From positions 1 to 9,404 of the forward strand of contig DATBDL010000237.1 of NCBI GenBank assembly GCA_036269975.1: a stretch of 9,404 bases of DNA, given 5' to 3'. The notes below the pieces were generated by a model. It ran no database searches. It was given only the letters and a program-made list of their open reading frames with translations, and had not been told where the DNA came from. Positions within the stretch are counted from its first letter, which is position 1. Each line of letters starts with the position of its first letter. Source of the DNA: DATEPR01 sp036269975 (GTDB lineage: Bacteria > Actinomycetota > Actinomycetes > Mycobacteriales > Pseudonocardiaceae). Positions 1 to 6,586 of the stretch are shown in pieces. The translations under genes were made by a program, and so were the position numbers.

Positions 1-354
1 GTTCAGCCTTCGGATCTGGACCAGTGGCGCCGGCCGGCCGTCCGGACCGTCTCCTGCCGCTTTGGCCAGTACTTGCCACGCTGCCGGGCGTGCCGTCGCG
101 ACCACCACCCACGCGCCCGTCGCCATTGCCCGCAACGCCAACTGCCTTGCCAGGTACAGGCCGCCGACGCAGACGATCCTCGTCGGCGACGGGCGCAGGA
201 CCGACATGGCCAGTGGCTCGTTGTTCATGCCCGACCCGAGGACCATGCCGCCCCGGTCGCCCGCCGGACTCACCGCGTCCAGCATTTCTGGTGACACCAG
301 GAACTCCGGCGCTATCCCGGACTGACTCCTCGCATCCAGCGCCCTGCTGCTCAC
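1..354 (-). CDS. Uncharacterised ESX-locus protein coupled to eccE (partial, 3' end outside window)
   Basis: An open frame of 118 codons without a stop runs from a GTG at 354-352 to the left edge. The start overlaps the eccE stop codon as GTGA, which implies translational coupling and cotranscription with eccE. I do not recognise a named family. The N-terminal 50 residues are polar and contain no signal peptide. Residues about 58-90 read as a hydrophobic strand, a Gly-Gly turn (VCVGGLYLAR), an amphipathic helix and a second strand (TGAWVVVATARP), as at the start of a Rossmann-like or P-loop-like alpha/beta fold. There is no Walker A lysine/serine motif in the visible part. The coupling suggests a cytoplasmic accessory protein of the secretion system. 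That the frame is a real gene is well supported by the overlap and by codons that alternate sensibly between hydrophobic and polar residues. Its function is unknown. Confidence 0.72.
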   Translation of the reverse strand, partial: MSSRALDARSQSGIAPEFLVSPEMLDAVSPAGDRGGMVLGSGMNNEPLAMSVLRPSPTRIVCVGGLYLARQLALRAMATGAWVVVATARPAAWQVLAKAAGDGPDGRPAPLVQIRRLN

Positions 355-1685
355 GCCGCACCACCCAGTGGCAGCGTCGCCGCCAGCCCCGCGACCTGCA
401 AGCCTCGCAACGGGGTCAGCGACACGTTCAGCCGGCCCGCCACGCCGTGCAGCAGTTGGTTCGCGTCCGCCAGCTCCCCCGGCGTCCGCGCGCTCACGCG
501 TACCAGACCACGCAGCCCTACCTGTCCGTCCTCGCCGCCTGGGGATACCGACATGGCGACCGTCGACGACAGCGCCCTGATGCCGGTCAACGCGTTGATG
601 CTGTTGACGTTCTTGCCCTTCGGCCAGTGCGTGATGGCGTAGCTGGCATGGCCGATGCCGGCCGTCGTCACGCCGGTCCACCGTTCGCGCATGCCTACTC
701 GTACGTTCGCCCTTGCCGCTCCTACCAACTCCGCCGCCGACATGCCCGCGCGTAGCAGCTCGTCCGCGTCCAGTGGCCTCGTCGGTACTCCTCGGCCTTC
801 CAGCGCGCTGCGTACCCTGGACAGTGCGCCGATCAGGGCCCTGTGCGCGCCGACCACCCCGCCACCCCGTTCGCCGATCGCCGCTGGGCAGCGGCGTGGG
901 TCCAGCCGGACCGCGATCCACGTCGTCCTGCGGGCCGCCGCTGGCAGGGGGCCCAGCACCTCCAGGTAGGACGCCAGCGCCGGGGACGTGATCGGCAGCG
1001 CCGCGCTGCCCGGATAGCAGTGCCAGATCACCTGGATGGCGTCCAGCACCACCCCTCGGTCCTCCAGACACGGTGCCAGGGCGCCAAGTGGCAGGTTCGG
1101 GGTGGCACCCACCTGGGTGATCAGCGCCGGCATCGGCTCGACCAGCAGGACCCCGGTCCATGCGCCGTCGTGCCATGCCAGGCCGACCTGGCGGCGTTCG
1201 TGGTCGGTGCCGTGTGCCACCACCAGATCGGGTATCACCAGGCGCAACAGGTTCACTCGTGCGTCGTCCGGGCCTAGCACCGTGTCGGTGGCCGCGTTGG
1301 CGTTCTCCTCGGCCGCCGGGATCGGGTCGACGGTCCGGACGTGGGTGCGGAACGAGTAGCGCAGCGTCAGGCCCACCCACTGGGTGAACCAGCGGCCACT
1401 CCATCGGAGGAACGCGATGAGCAGCGCCACGACCACCACACCGGTGGCGACATAGAGCAGCTTCTTGACGTCGATCGCCAGCAGGATGAGCCCGACGGCC
1501 AGGCCGACCTCGATGACCACGACGTTGGCCACCGGAAGTGCGCCGAGGCTGGCGCCGATGGTGCGCCGCCGGGCGGTGATGGCTGCCCGCATCGCGGCCG
1601 CGGCCTGTGCCGCCGCCTGCTGCGCCGCGCCGCCCGCCGCCATCCCCGGATGGGGTGGTCCCGGTCGTGGACTGGTTACCGCCAT
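351..1685 (-). CDS. eccE: Type VII secretion protein EccE
   Basis: A 444-residue protein starting at ATG 1685-1683. EccE is a peripheral membrane subunit of the ESX channel, with EccB, EccC and EccD. What is visible: an Ala/Pro/Gln-rich N-terminus (residues 1-40), two adjacent hydrophobic helices (about 48-71 and 75-94) followed by a basic/aromatic stretch (RWSGRWFTQW), then a long soluble domain. The C-terminal part contains a run of the type 'VGLRGLVRVSARTPGEL', and the protein closes with GLQVAGLAATLPLGG. This Leu-rich ending preceding a TLPLG motif is what I associate with actinobacterial EccE. A weak ribosome site (GAGGGGAAG, complement of 1697-1705) lies 11 bases upstream. Met15 is a possible alternative start but would only trim the low-complexity tip. 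The stop overlaps the start of the next gene. Family assignment is by recognition of topology and C-terminus, not by a search. Confidence 0.85.
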   Translation of the reverse strand: MAVTSPRPGPPHPGMAAGGAAQQAAAQAAAAMRAAITARRRTIGASLGALPVANVVVIEVGLAVGLILLAIDVKKLLYVATGVVVVALLIAFLRWSGRWFTQWVGLTLRYSFRTHVRTVDPIPAAEENANAATDTVLGPDDARVNLLRLVIPDLVVAHGTDHERRQVGLAWHDGAWTGVLLVEPMPALITQVGATPNLPLGALAPCLEDRGVVLDAIQVIWHCYPGSAALPITSPALASYLEVLGPLPAAARRTTWIAVRLDPRRCPAAIGERGGGVVGAHRALIGALSRVRSALEGRGVPTRPLDADELLRAGMSAAELVGAARANVRVGMRERWTGVTTAGIGHASYAITHWPKGKNVNSINALTGIRALSSTVAMSVSPGGEDGQVGLRGLVRVSARTPGELADANQLLHGVAGRLNVSLTPLRGLQVAGLAATLPLGGAA

Positions 1686-1799
1686 CTCAGCTCGGACTTC
1701 CCCTCGTGCCGGCCAACTGGGTCCGATCCCGCCCCGCGTTACCGCTGAGCGGACTATTCTGCCGAACGGTACCGCGACCGGGAGAGCAACAGGACTGGA
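1686..1799. promoter_or_regulatory. Divergent intergenic region between eccE and eccB
   Basis: These 114 bases separate the divergent starts of eccE (minus) and eccB (plus), so promoters for both transcripts are expected here. A TATTCT hexamer at 1755-1760 matches the -10 consensus at four of six positions for the plus strand, but no convincing -35 box lies 16-18 bases upstream of it. No clear operator dyad was seen. The eccB ribosome site (GGGAGAG at 1780-1786, with AGGA at 1791-1794) lies at its right end. The assignment rests mainly on gene orientation. Confidence 0.4.
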
Positions 1800-3440
1800 A
1801 TGCCGTCGACACCGACCACCAAGTCACAGGTCCAGGCGTATCGCTTCGTGCTGCGCCGGATGGAGTCCGCCCTGGTCCGCAAGGACCCGGTCATGCTGCA
1901 CGACCCGATGAGATCCCACAAACGGGCGACCATTGTCGGGGCCATCATCGGCGTCGTCGGGCTGGTGGTGTTCGTGCTGATCGGGGTGCTCAACCCGGCC
2001 CCGCCCGTGCCGCCGACCGGCATCGTGATCGCGCAGCCGTCCGGCACGATGTACGTGGTCAGCGAGAACCCGCACGAGCTGATCCCGGTGTTCAACCTGG
2101 CGTCGGCCCGGTTGCTGCTGGCAGCGACGGCCGCGAACCAGCAGGGCGCCGGCGGCGCTGCCAGCAACTCGGCGCCGGCCGTCGTGACCCCGGTGATCGT
2201 CAGTGACGGCCAGCTCGCCTCGATGCCGATGGGCCGGATGACCGGCATCCAGGACGGCCCGACCGTGCTGCCCAACCCCGGTCAGAAGCCGGTCGACTGG
2301 GCCGTCTGCGACCAGGTGCCGCGCGACACCAACGCACTGAACCAGACCGGCCACAACCCCCCAGGCACCACCGTGCTGGTCGGCGAGCCGAACATCGGCA
2401 CCAACCTCGCCGTCGACGAGGCGCTGCTGGTGTCCAACGACGGGGGCAAGACGCTGTACCTGGTGTACGGGCATTCCAGCACCGTCAACGACCCGGACGA
2501 CAGCGCGGTGAAGGCCAAGATCGACAACACCGACCAGGGCGTGCTCGGCGGTCTCGAGATCACCGACCCGACCCAGTACCGCGTGGTCAGCACCGCAGTG
2601 CTGAACGCGATCCCGACGGTCGGCGAGATCAAGAACCCGGCCGACGGCCTCGACACGACCGCGCCGGTCGCTCCCGCACTGGCCGGCACCGGACTGACCA
2701 TCGGCCAGAGCTTCTCGGTGCAGGCGGTCGGCCAGCCGTCCCAGTACTACATGGTGGTGCCCGGCGGGAAGCAGGCCGTGAGCCAGACGACGGCGCAGAT
2801 CGCCAGGCACGAGAACTCGGCCGGCTCCAACGACATTCCGCAGGTAACGCCCGAGGCGGCGGATACGGTGAAGCCGGTGTCCAACGGCCTGACCGTCGAC
2901 ACCAGCGAGTACCCCGGCGTCGTGCCCACCGTCATCAGCGCCGACACCAAGCCGGTGATGTGTCTTGGCTGGCACGCCGACTACACCGACGCGCAGAAGC
3001 CGCTGTCCAAGACCAGGGTGACGGTCGACACGAACCTGGAGCTGCCGCCGGACTCGCACAGCCCGACCGGCCAGATGCAGACGGTGCAGATCGGCCAGGG
3101 CACGTCGGCCGGCAAGGTCAACTCGTTCTTCATGAACCCGGCCATCGGCGGTGTCGCGATCCGATCGGCGTCCGGTGCCAAGGAGTTCGGCAACGGGCCG
3201 ATCTACGTGATCGACCCGCGTGGCCTCGCGTTCAGCGTGCCCAACCTCCTCACGGCACAGGTGCTCGGTGTCGCGGACGCCACCGGCCTGATACCACCGG
3301 CGCCGGCGTCGATCGTCGGCCTGCTCCCGTTGGGCGGCCAGTCGCTGGACACGCAGGCGGTGCAGCGGACGTTCGACTCGATGCAGGTACCGGACAACGC
3401 CGGCCAGTACCTGACGCCGACGCAAGCGCCGGGCAACTGA
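1800..3440 (+). CDS. eccB: Type VII secretion protein EccB
   Basis: A 546-residue protein starting at ATG 1800, preceded by GGGAGAG and AGGA. EccB is a single-pass membrane subunit of the ESX channel whose large C-terminal domain faces outward. The N-terminus is typical of the family: a short cytoplasmic segment (QVQAYRFVLRRMESALVRKD) and a basic stretch (MRSHKR), then one transmembrane helix at about 44-63, followed by a Pro-rich linker. The extracytoplasmic part has repeated beta-rich segments (MYVVSENPHELIPVFNLASARLL near 84-107, LYLVYGHSSTVN near 219-230, IYVIDPRGLAFSVPN near 468-482). Only two cysteines are present, Cys170 and Cys388, and they probably form the conserved EccB disulfide. 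The end contains a Leu-Leu-Pro-Leu-Gly segment near 508-512. Length is close to that of known EccB proteins. It heads a three-gene plus-strand operon, with 82 bases to the next start. Confidence 0.95.
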   Translation: MPSTPTTKSQVQAYRFVLRRMESALVRKDPVMLHDPMRSHKRATIVGAIIGVVGLVVFVLIGVLNPAPPVPPTGIVIAQPSGTMYVVSENPHELIPVFNLASARLLLAATAANQQGAGGAASNSAPAVVTPVIVSDGQLASMPMGRMTGIQDGPTVLPNPGQKPVDWAVCDQVPRDTNALNQTGHNPPGTTVLVGEPNIGTNLAVDEALLVSNDGGKTLYLVYGHSSTVNDPDDSAVKAKIDNTDQGVLGGLEITDPTQYRVVSTAVLNAIPTVGEIKNPADGLDTTAPVAPALAGTGLTIGQSFSVQAVGQPSQYYMVVPGGKQAVSQTTAQIARHENSAGSNDIPQVTPEAADTVKPVSNGLTVDTSEYPGVVPTVISADTKPVMCLGWHADYTDAQKPLSKTRVTVDTNLELPPDSHSPTGQMQTVQIGQGTSAGKVNSFFMNPAIGGVAIRSASGAKEFGNGPIYVIDPRGLAFSVPNLLTAQVLGVADATGLIPPAPASIVGLLPLGGQSLDTQAVQRTFDSMQVPDNAGQYLTPTQAPGN

Positions 3441-3511
3441 ATCGCCGTTGCGGTGGAACCGATGCGGCGTGACGATCGTCCGAGAAACCGCACCGGACGG
3501 ACCGCACGGGT

Positions 3512-3520
3512 GGGGAGGGA
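3512..3520 (+). promoter_or_regulatory. Ribosome binding site fixing the start of the EspC-like gene
   Basis: GGGGAGGGA lies two bases before GTG 3523 as a G-rich run, with its core (GGAG) 6-7 bases from the start. The open frame extends upstream to a TTG at 3448, but the extra 25 residues (MRWNRCGV onward) have no ribosome site and do not resemble the family. Position 3523 is therefore preferred. Confidence 0.6.
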
Positions 3521-3522
3521 CA

Positions 3523-3855
3523 GTGGCACGCGGGATCAAGGTCGATCCGAACTGGATCGCCGGCTACGCGACGACGGCGGAACAGGCCGGCGACGAGCTG
3601 GCGTCGGCATTACAGGCGCTGCGGGGCACGCCACTCACCTCGGCGGCGTTCGGTGAGGTCGGCCGGACGGTCGGCTCCGCGAACGCGTACAACGGCGCCG
3701 CCGCCACGCTGCAACAGCAGGTGAGCCGGGCCGCCGACGCCCTGCGTGCGGCGGCCGCCAATCTGCGGACGATCGCCGCCGCGCATTCCTCGGTGGACCA
3801 GGAGCACGCGTCCGTGCTCAAATCCGTCCACTCGGGTGGGTTGGGCTCGCGGTGA
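3523..3855 (+). CDS. Small EspC/DUF2580-like type VII secretion protein
   Basis: A 110-residue protein starting at GTG 3523 behind a strong purine-rich ribosome site. It is almost wholly predicted helical, rich in Ala and free of Cys, with the pattern 'VDPNWIAGYA' at the N-terminus, a central TSAAFGEVG turn near 39-47, and a long second helix (about 56-100). This matches what I know of the EspC-type ESX secretion-associated proteins (DUF2580), which are secreted or act as partners of WXG proteins. It has no Trp-X-Gly turn, so it is not a classical WXG100 protein. Family members usually carry a Tyr-X-X-X-Asp/Glu secretion signal after the second helix. Here the equivalent place reads His88-Ser-Ser-Val-Asp92, with His instead of Tyr. 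The stop overlaps the start of the next gene by 4 bases (GTGA), indicating coupled translation and a probable heterodimer with that product. The family call is by pattern. Confidence 0.7.
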   Translation: MARGIKVDPNWIAGYATTAEQAGDELASALQALRGTPLTSAAFGEVGRTVGSANAYNGAAATLQQQVSRAADALRAAAANLRTIAAAHSSVDQEHASVLKSVHSGGLGSR

Positions 3856-5093
3856 CGTCCTCTGGTCGGCCGGACGGCGCCGAGTTGACCGCCGACGTCG
3901 ACGGGCATCTCGATTACCTGTCGCAGCTTGCCAAGCGGTTGGGGGTGCACGACCCGGTCGAGTCGTATCTGGTGCCGGTGTTGGGAAAGTGGAGCGACCT
4001 GCACGACGAGGCCGGCCGGTGGCGGGCGGCGGCGCGGGTCGCGTCGTCCGTGACGAGCCGGTTGACGGCGCCGTTGGCGGGCCTGGACGCGGCGTGGCAG
4101 GGTGCGGACGCGGACTCGTTCCTGGAGTACATGCGCACTGTCGGCCTCGCCGGCAACGATCTGGCCGACGCCCTGGGCGCGATGGCCGACGCCCTGGACA
4201 AGACCGCGGACGGCATCCGGCAGATCGCCACCGAGATGGTCGGCATGCTGGCCGACACGGCGGAACAGTCGTCGGACGCGATGACGGTGCCGGTGGGTGG
4301 AGCAGAGCGGGCCCAGCAGCACCTGGACGAGTTGGACGAGCCGACCGGGAAGCTGTACGAGTCGGTACGGGACGTGTTGGACGCGTTCGTGAAGCTGTGC
4401 AACGGAGTCCAGGGTGGACAGTTGTACGGCCAGATCTCGATGGCGCACGAGATGCCCGCGCAGAACTGGTCGTCACCGGCTCCCGCCGCTTCGCCCGCTC
4501 CCGTTGCCGCTCCGGTGGCTTCGCCGGTTGATTCGCGGTCGTTTTCCGGGACCTTGCCGGTGCCGGTCGGTTCGGCGCCGGTGGGAGGGACTTCGACGGT
4601 GTCCGATGTGCGGCCGTTGGCCGCGTCATCGTCGGGTGTGCCGCCGGCCGCGGGTGCTGCGGCCGCGGGCGCCGCTTCGGTGCCGGCGGCCGCTCAGGCC
4701 GGGTCCGTTGCCGCCGCAACGCATGCGGCCAGCACTGCCGCCGCTGCTTCCACTGGTCATGCGGCCGCCGCCGCCGCGCATGCCGGTTCGGCGGTCGCAT
4801 CGGGTAGTGGTACTCAGCAGGGGCAGCCGCCGGAGTCCGCCGCTGTCGCCGCGCCGTCGGATTCGCCGCCCGCCGCGGTGCCCGGCTCGGCGCCGCCCGC
4901 GGATTCGGCGGGTGCCGGGGCGGCCGGGGGCGGTAGTTCCGGTGCGCCGACGGGCATGGGCGGGATGGGCGGGGCGCGCGGCGGTGGTGGCGGCGACACC
5001 GAGCACAAGTCCAAGATTCGCATCACCGGTGATCCTCGGGAGATCTTCGGTAAACCCGATCGCACCGCTCCGCCCGTGATCGGCGAGGAGTAG
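3852..5093 (+). CDS. Long WXG100-domain type VII secretion protein with Ala/Pro linker and conserved tail
   Basis: A 413-residue protein starting at GTG 3852 inside the stop of the upstream gene. Residues about 15-145 form a helical hairpin with a Trp82-Gln-Gly84 turn, the hallmark of WXG100 proteins, followed by LEYMRTVGLAGNDLADALGAMAD. A further helical part reaches about residue 200 (YESVRDVLDAFVKLC). From about 208 to 381 the protein is a low-complexity Ala/Pro/Ser/Gly linker, probably disordered. The last 30 residues are again ordered-looking and charged: KIRITGDP, then REIFGKPD, then APPVIGEE. There is no signal peptide or membrane helix, as expected of a type VII substrate. I find no Tyr-X-X-X-Asp/Glu in exact spacing (Tyr169 is followed by Arg at +4 and Asp at +5). 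It probably pairs with the upstream EspC-like protein and is either exported or a structural component. PPE-like proteins are an alternative comparison, but no Pro-Pro-Glu start is present. Confidence 0.82.
   Translation: MTSSGRPDGAELTADVDGHLDYLSQLAKRLGVHDPVESYLVPVLGKWSDLHDEAGRWRAAARVASSVTSRLTAPLAGLDAAWQGADADSFLEYMRTVGLAGNDLADALGAMADALDKTADGIRQIATEMVGMLADTAEQSSDAMTVPVGGAERAQQHLDELDEPTGKLYESVRDVLDAFVKLCNGVQGGQLYGQISMAHEMPAQNWSSPAPAASPAPVAAPVASPVDSRSFSGTLPVPVGSAPVGGTSTVSDVRPLAASSSGVPPAAGAAAAGAASVPAAAQAGSVAAATHAASTAAAASTGHAAAAAAHAGSAVASGSGTQQGQPPESAAVAAPSDSPPAAVPGSAPPADSAGAGAAGGGSSGAPTGMGGMGGARGGGGGDTEHKSKIRITGDPREIFGKPDRTAPPVIGEE
4473..4994 (+). repeat. Low-complexity Ala/Pro/Gly coding tract
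   Basis: This is the DNA for residues about 208-381 of the long WXG protein. It consists of irregular GCC/GCG/CCG runs with poly-Ala stretches (for example six Ala near 304-309) and a Gly-rich end. No fixed repeat period is evident, so it is compositional bias rather than a tandem array. It is the most likely part of the gene to vary in length between strains. Confidence 0.7.
4952..4974 (+). other. Potential G-quadruplex motif in the sense strand
   Basis: Five G-tracts (GGG at 4952, 4958, 4962 and 4967, GGGG at 4971) are separated by loops of 3, 1, 2 and 1 bases. This fits the G3N1-7 pattern without mismatch. It lies in the Gly/Met-rich part of the WXG gene (TGMGGMGGARGG) and is on the coding strand, so it could form in the mRNA. 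Formation in the cell is not shown by sequence. Confidence 0.45.
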
Positions 5094-5103
5094 GCGCCGG
5101 CGT

Positions 5104-6585
5104 TCAGACCTGCTCGGGTTGCTTGCGGCGGCGTTTCGTCGTTCGCACCACGAACAGTGTTCCCAGCAGTAGCGTCACCGCGGCCACCGTGCCGATCAGT
5201 GCCACGCGGACCGGCGCCCAGTCCTTGACGGCTTCCTGTGGTATCTGTGCTCGGATCTGGGTGTCCGCCTGCGTCGGTACGCCGTTCTCGCCTGGGACTA
5301 CCGCGGTCAGCGCCGCCACCGGGTCGATGACTCCGTAGCCGACCTGGTTGTTGCGGCCGCTCGGGCCGGACGGGTGCTGTGCTGTCGCCTCGATTCGGTG
5401 CATCACCTGCCGTGCGGTCAGATCCGGGAAGCGCGAGCGCACCAGGGCCACCACTCCCGCCACGTACGGTGCCGCGAAACTGGTGCCCTGGATCAGGCCC
5501 GGCTGGCTGTTGCTTCCCGGCTCCGCGAACAGGTTCGCCAGGCCGGTGCCGCCCTGGCCGGGGTCCACCGAGATGATTCCCTCGCCCGGCGCGGCGATGT
5601 TCACCCACGGGCCCCACACCGAGAACGTCGACACCGCTCCCGTGTACGGGCTGACCGAACCCACCGCGAGCAGATCCGACGAGTACACCGCCGGGATCTC
5701 GATCTCCTGCGGGTTGTTCGGGTTCGGGTCGTTGTTCTGCGGTACCGACGCGCACGGGTTGTTCGACGCGGACGACTGCTGCTGGCCTTCTGGCTGTGCC
5801 GACACGTTGCCGGCCGAATTGACCACCACCACGTTGTGTTCCACGGCGTAGTGAACCGCCGCCTGTAGCTGCTTCTCCTCGGAACCCGGTGTGTTCATCT
5901 CGGCCACCGCGCTGGCCGTCAACTGGCACGTGTCGACCGATGTCGTGATCACGTTCGCGCCCAGGTTCACCGCGTGCACTATCGCGCTGGCCAGGGTGCC
6001 TGGGCTGCCCGCGGTCAGGCCGGTGTCCTGGCCGTTGATCGACTCCGTGTAGAGGGTGCTGGTCTGGCGGATGGCGATGATCGTCGCCGCGGGGGCAACG
6101 CCGGTGAATGCCAGGCCGGTGTTCGCCGTGTTCGCGGCCACGATGCCCGCGGTCAGGGTGCCGTGGCCGTCGCAGTCCGTCGTCCCGTTGCTGGCCGGGC
6201 CGGGGGCGATGTAGTCGCCGCCACCTTGCAGCCGTCCGTTGCCGGTCAGGTACGGGTGCGGATTGACACCGGTGTCGATGATCGCGACCTTGACGCCGGC
6301 GCCGTTGGCGAACTGCTGCGCCGCCCTGACGTCGAGCATCGCCTGGGACGGTGGTTCGTCCGGCAGGACGACGCCGTTGGTGCGCGACTGGATGCACTGC
6401 GTCTTCTGCGTGTACGTCACGCCGGCCGGTGGGCCCGGTGTGGTGTCCTGCGGCAGGGCCGTCATGTCCACCTGCGGTGGTTCCCACGTGGACGGGCCCG
6501 GTTGCGCCGAGAAGGCCGGCCCCACCGCCACGAACGCCATGGCGGCCAGCACCATCGGTAGGGCGGTAAGCCTGCGGTTGACCAT
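5104..6585 (-). CDS. mycP: Mycosin (membrane-anchored subtilisin-like serine protease), catalytically complete
   Basis: A 493-residue protein starting at ATG 6585. Mycosins are S8 subtilases on the outer side of the membrane that are tied to each ESX system. They cleave selected substrates and help hold the channel together. Visible features: signal peptide with hydrophobic core 9-25 (likely cleavage after AFSA, residue 27), Pro-rich N-terminal extension, catalytic Asp104 (IIDTGVN), His141 (CDGHGT), oxyanion Asn260 (NSAGN) and nucleophile Ser369 (GTSFAAP). Cysteines 64/138 and 220/278 are placed as the two usual mycosin disulfides. A C-terminal membrane helix (about 459-480) is followed by a basic cytoplasmic tail (RTTKRRRK). 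The start lies one base after the stop of the upstream mycosin-like gene, with AGAGGC (complement of 6593-6598) as ribosome site, so the two are one transcript. It ends 10 bases from the convergent WXG gene. Confidence 0.95.
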   Translation of the reverse strand: MVNRRLTALPMVLAAMAFVAVGPAFSAQPGPSTWEPPQVDMTALPQDTTPGPPAGVTYTQKTQCIQSRTNGVVLPDEPPSQAMLDVRAAQQFANGAGVKVAIIDTGVNPHPYLTGNGRLQGGGDYIAPGPASNGTTDCDGHGTLTAGIVAANTANTGLAFTGVAPAATIIAIRQTSTLYTESINGQDTGLTAGSPGTLASAIVHAVNLGANVITTSVDTCQLTASAVAEMNTPGSEEKQLQAAVHYAVEHNVVVVNSAGNVSAQPEGQQQSSASNNPCASVPQNNDPNPNNPQEIEIPAVYSSDLLAVGSVSPYTGAVSTFSVWGPWVNIAAPGEGIISVDPGQGGTGLANLFAEPGSNSQPGLIQGTSFAAPYVAGVVALVRSRFPDLTARQVMHRIEATAQHPSGPSGRNNQVGYGVIDPVAALTAVVPGENGVPTQADTQIRAQIPQEAVKDWAPVRVALIGTVAAVTLLLGTLFVVRTTKRRRKQPEQV

Positions 6586-6586
6586 C

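Noticed and set aside
24..755. Plus-strand open frames across the left edge
   Set aside because: They run across both the eccE 3' end and the coupled minus-strand gene with Pro/Arg-rich sequence. The minus-strand reading gives coupled GTGA starts and sensible protein composition.
3448..3522. N-terminal extension of the EspC-like gene to a TTG start
   Set aside because: There is no ribosome site at 3448, the extra residues do not fit the family, and a strong purine-rich site precedes GTG 3523.
1824..3539. Minus-strand open frame of 571 codons antisense to eccB
   Set aside because: It is rich in Arg, His and Gly, has no recognisable domain, and is the expected mirror of a GC-biased gene. EccB on the plus strand has clear family features.
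3610..4800. Minus-strand open frames opposite the EspC-like and WXG genes
   Set aside because: They have Arg/Pro-rich composition typical of antisense shadows, cross two well-supported coupled genes and show no ribosome site.
4814..6487. Minus-strand open frame of 557 codons overlapping the complete mycosin
   Set aside because: It is in a different frame of the same strand, low in complexity and rich in Arg/Gly. The mycosin frame has the full catalytic triad and a signal peptide.
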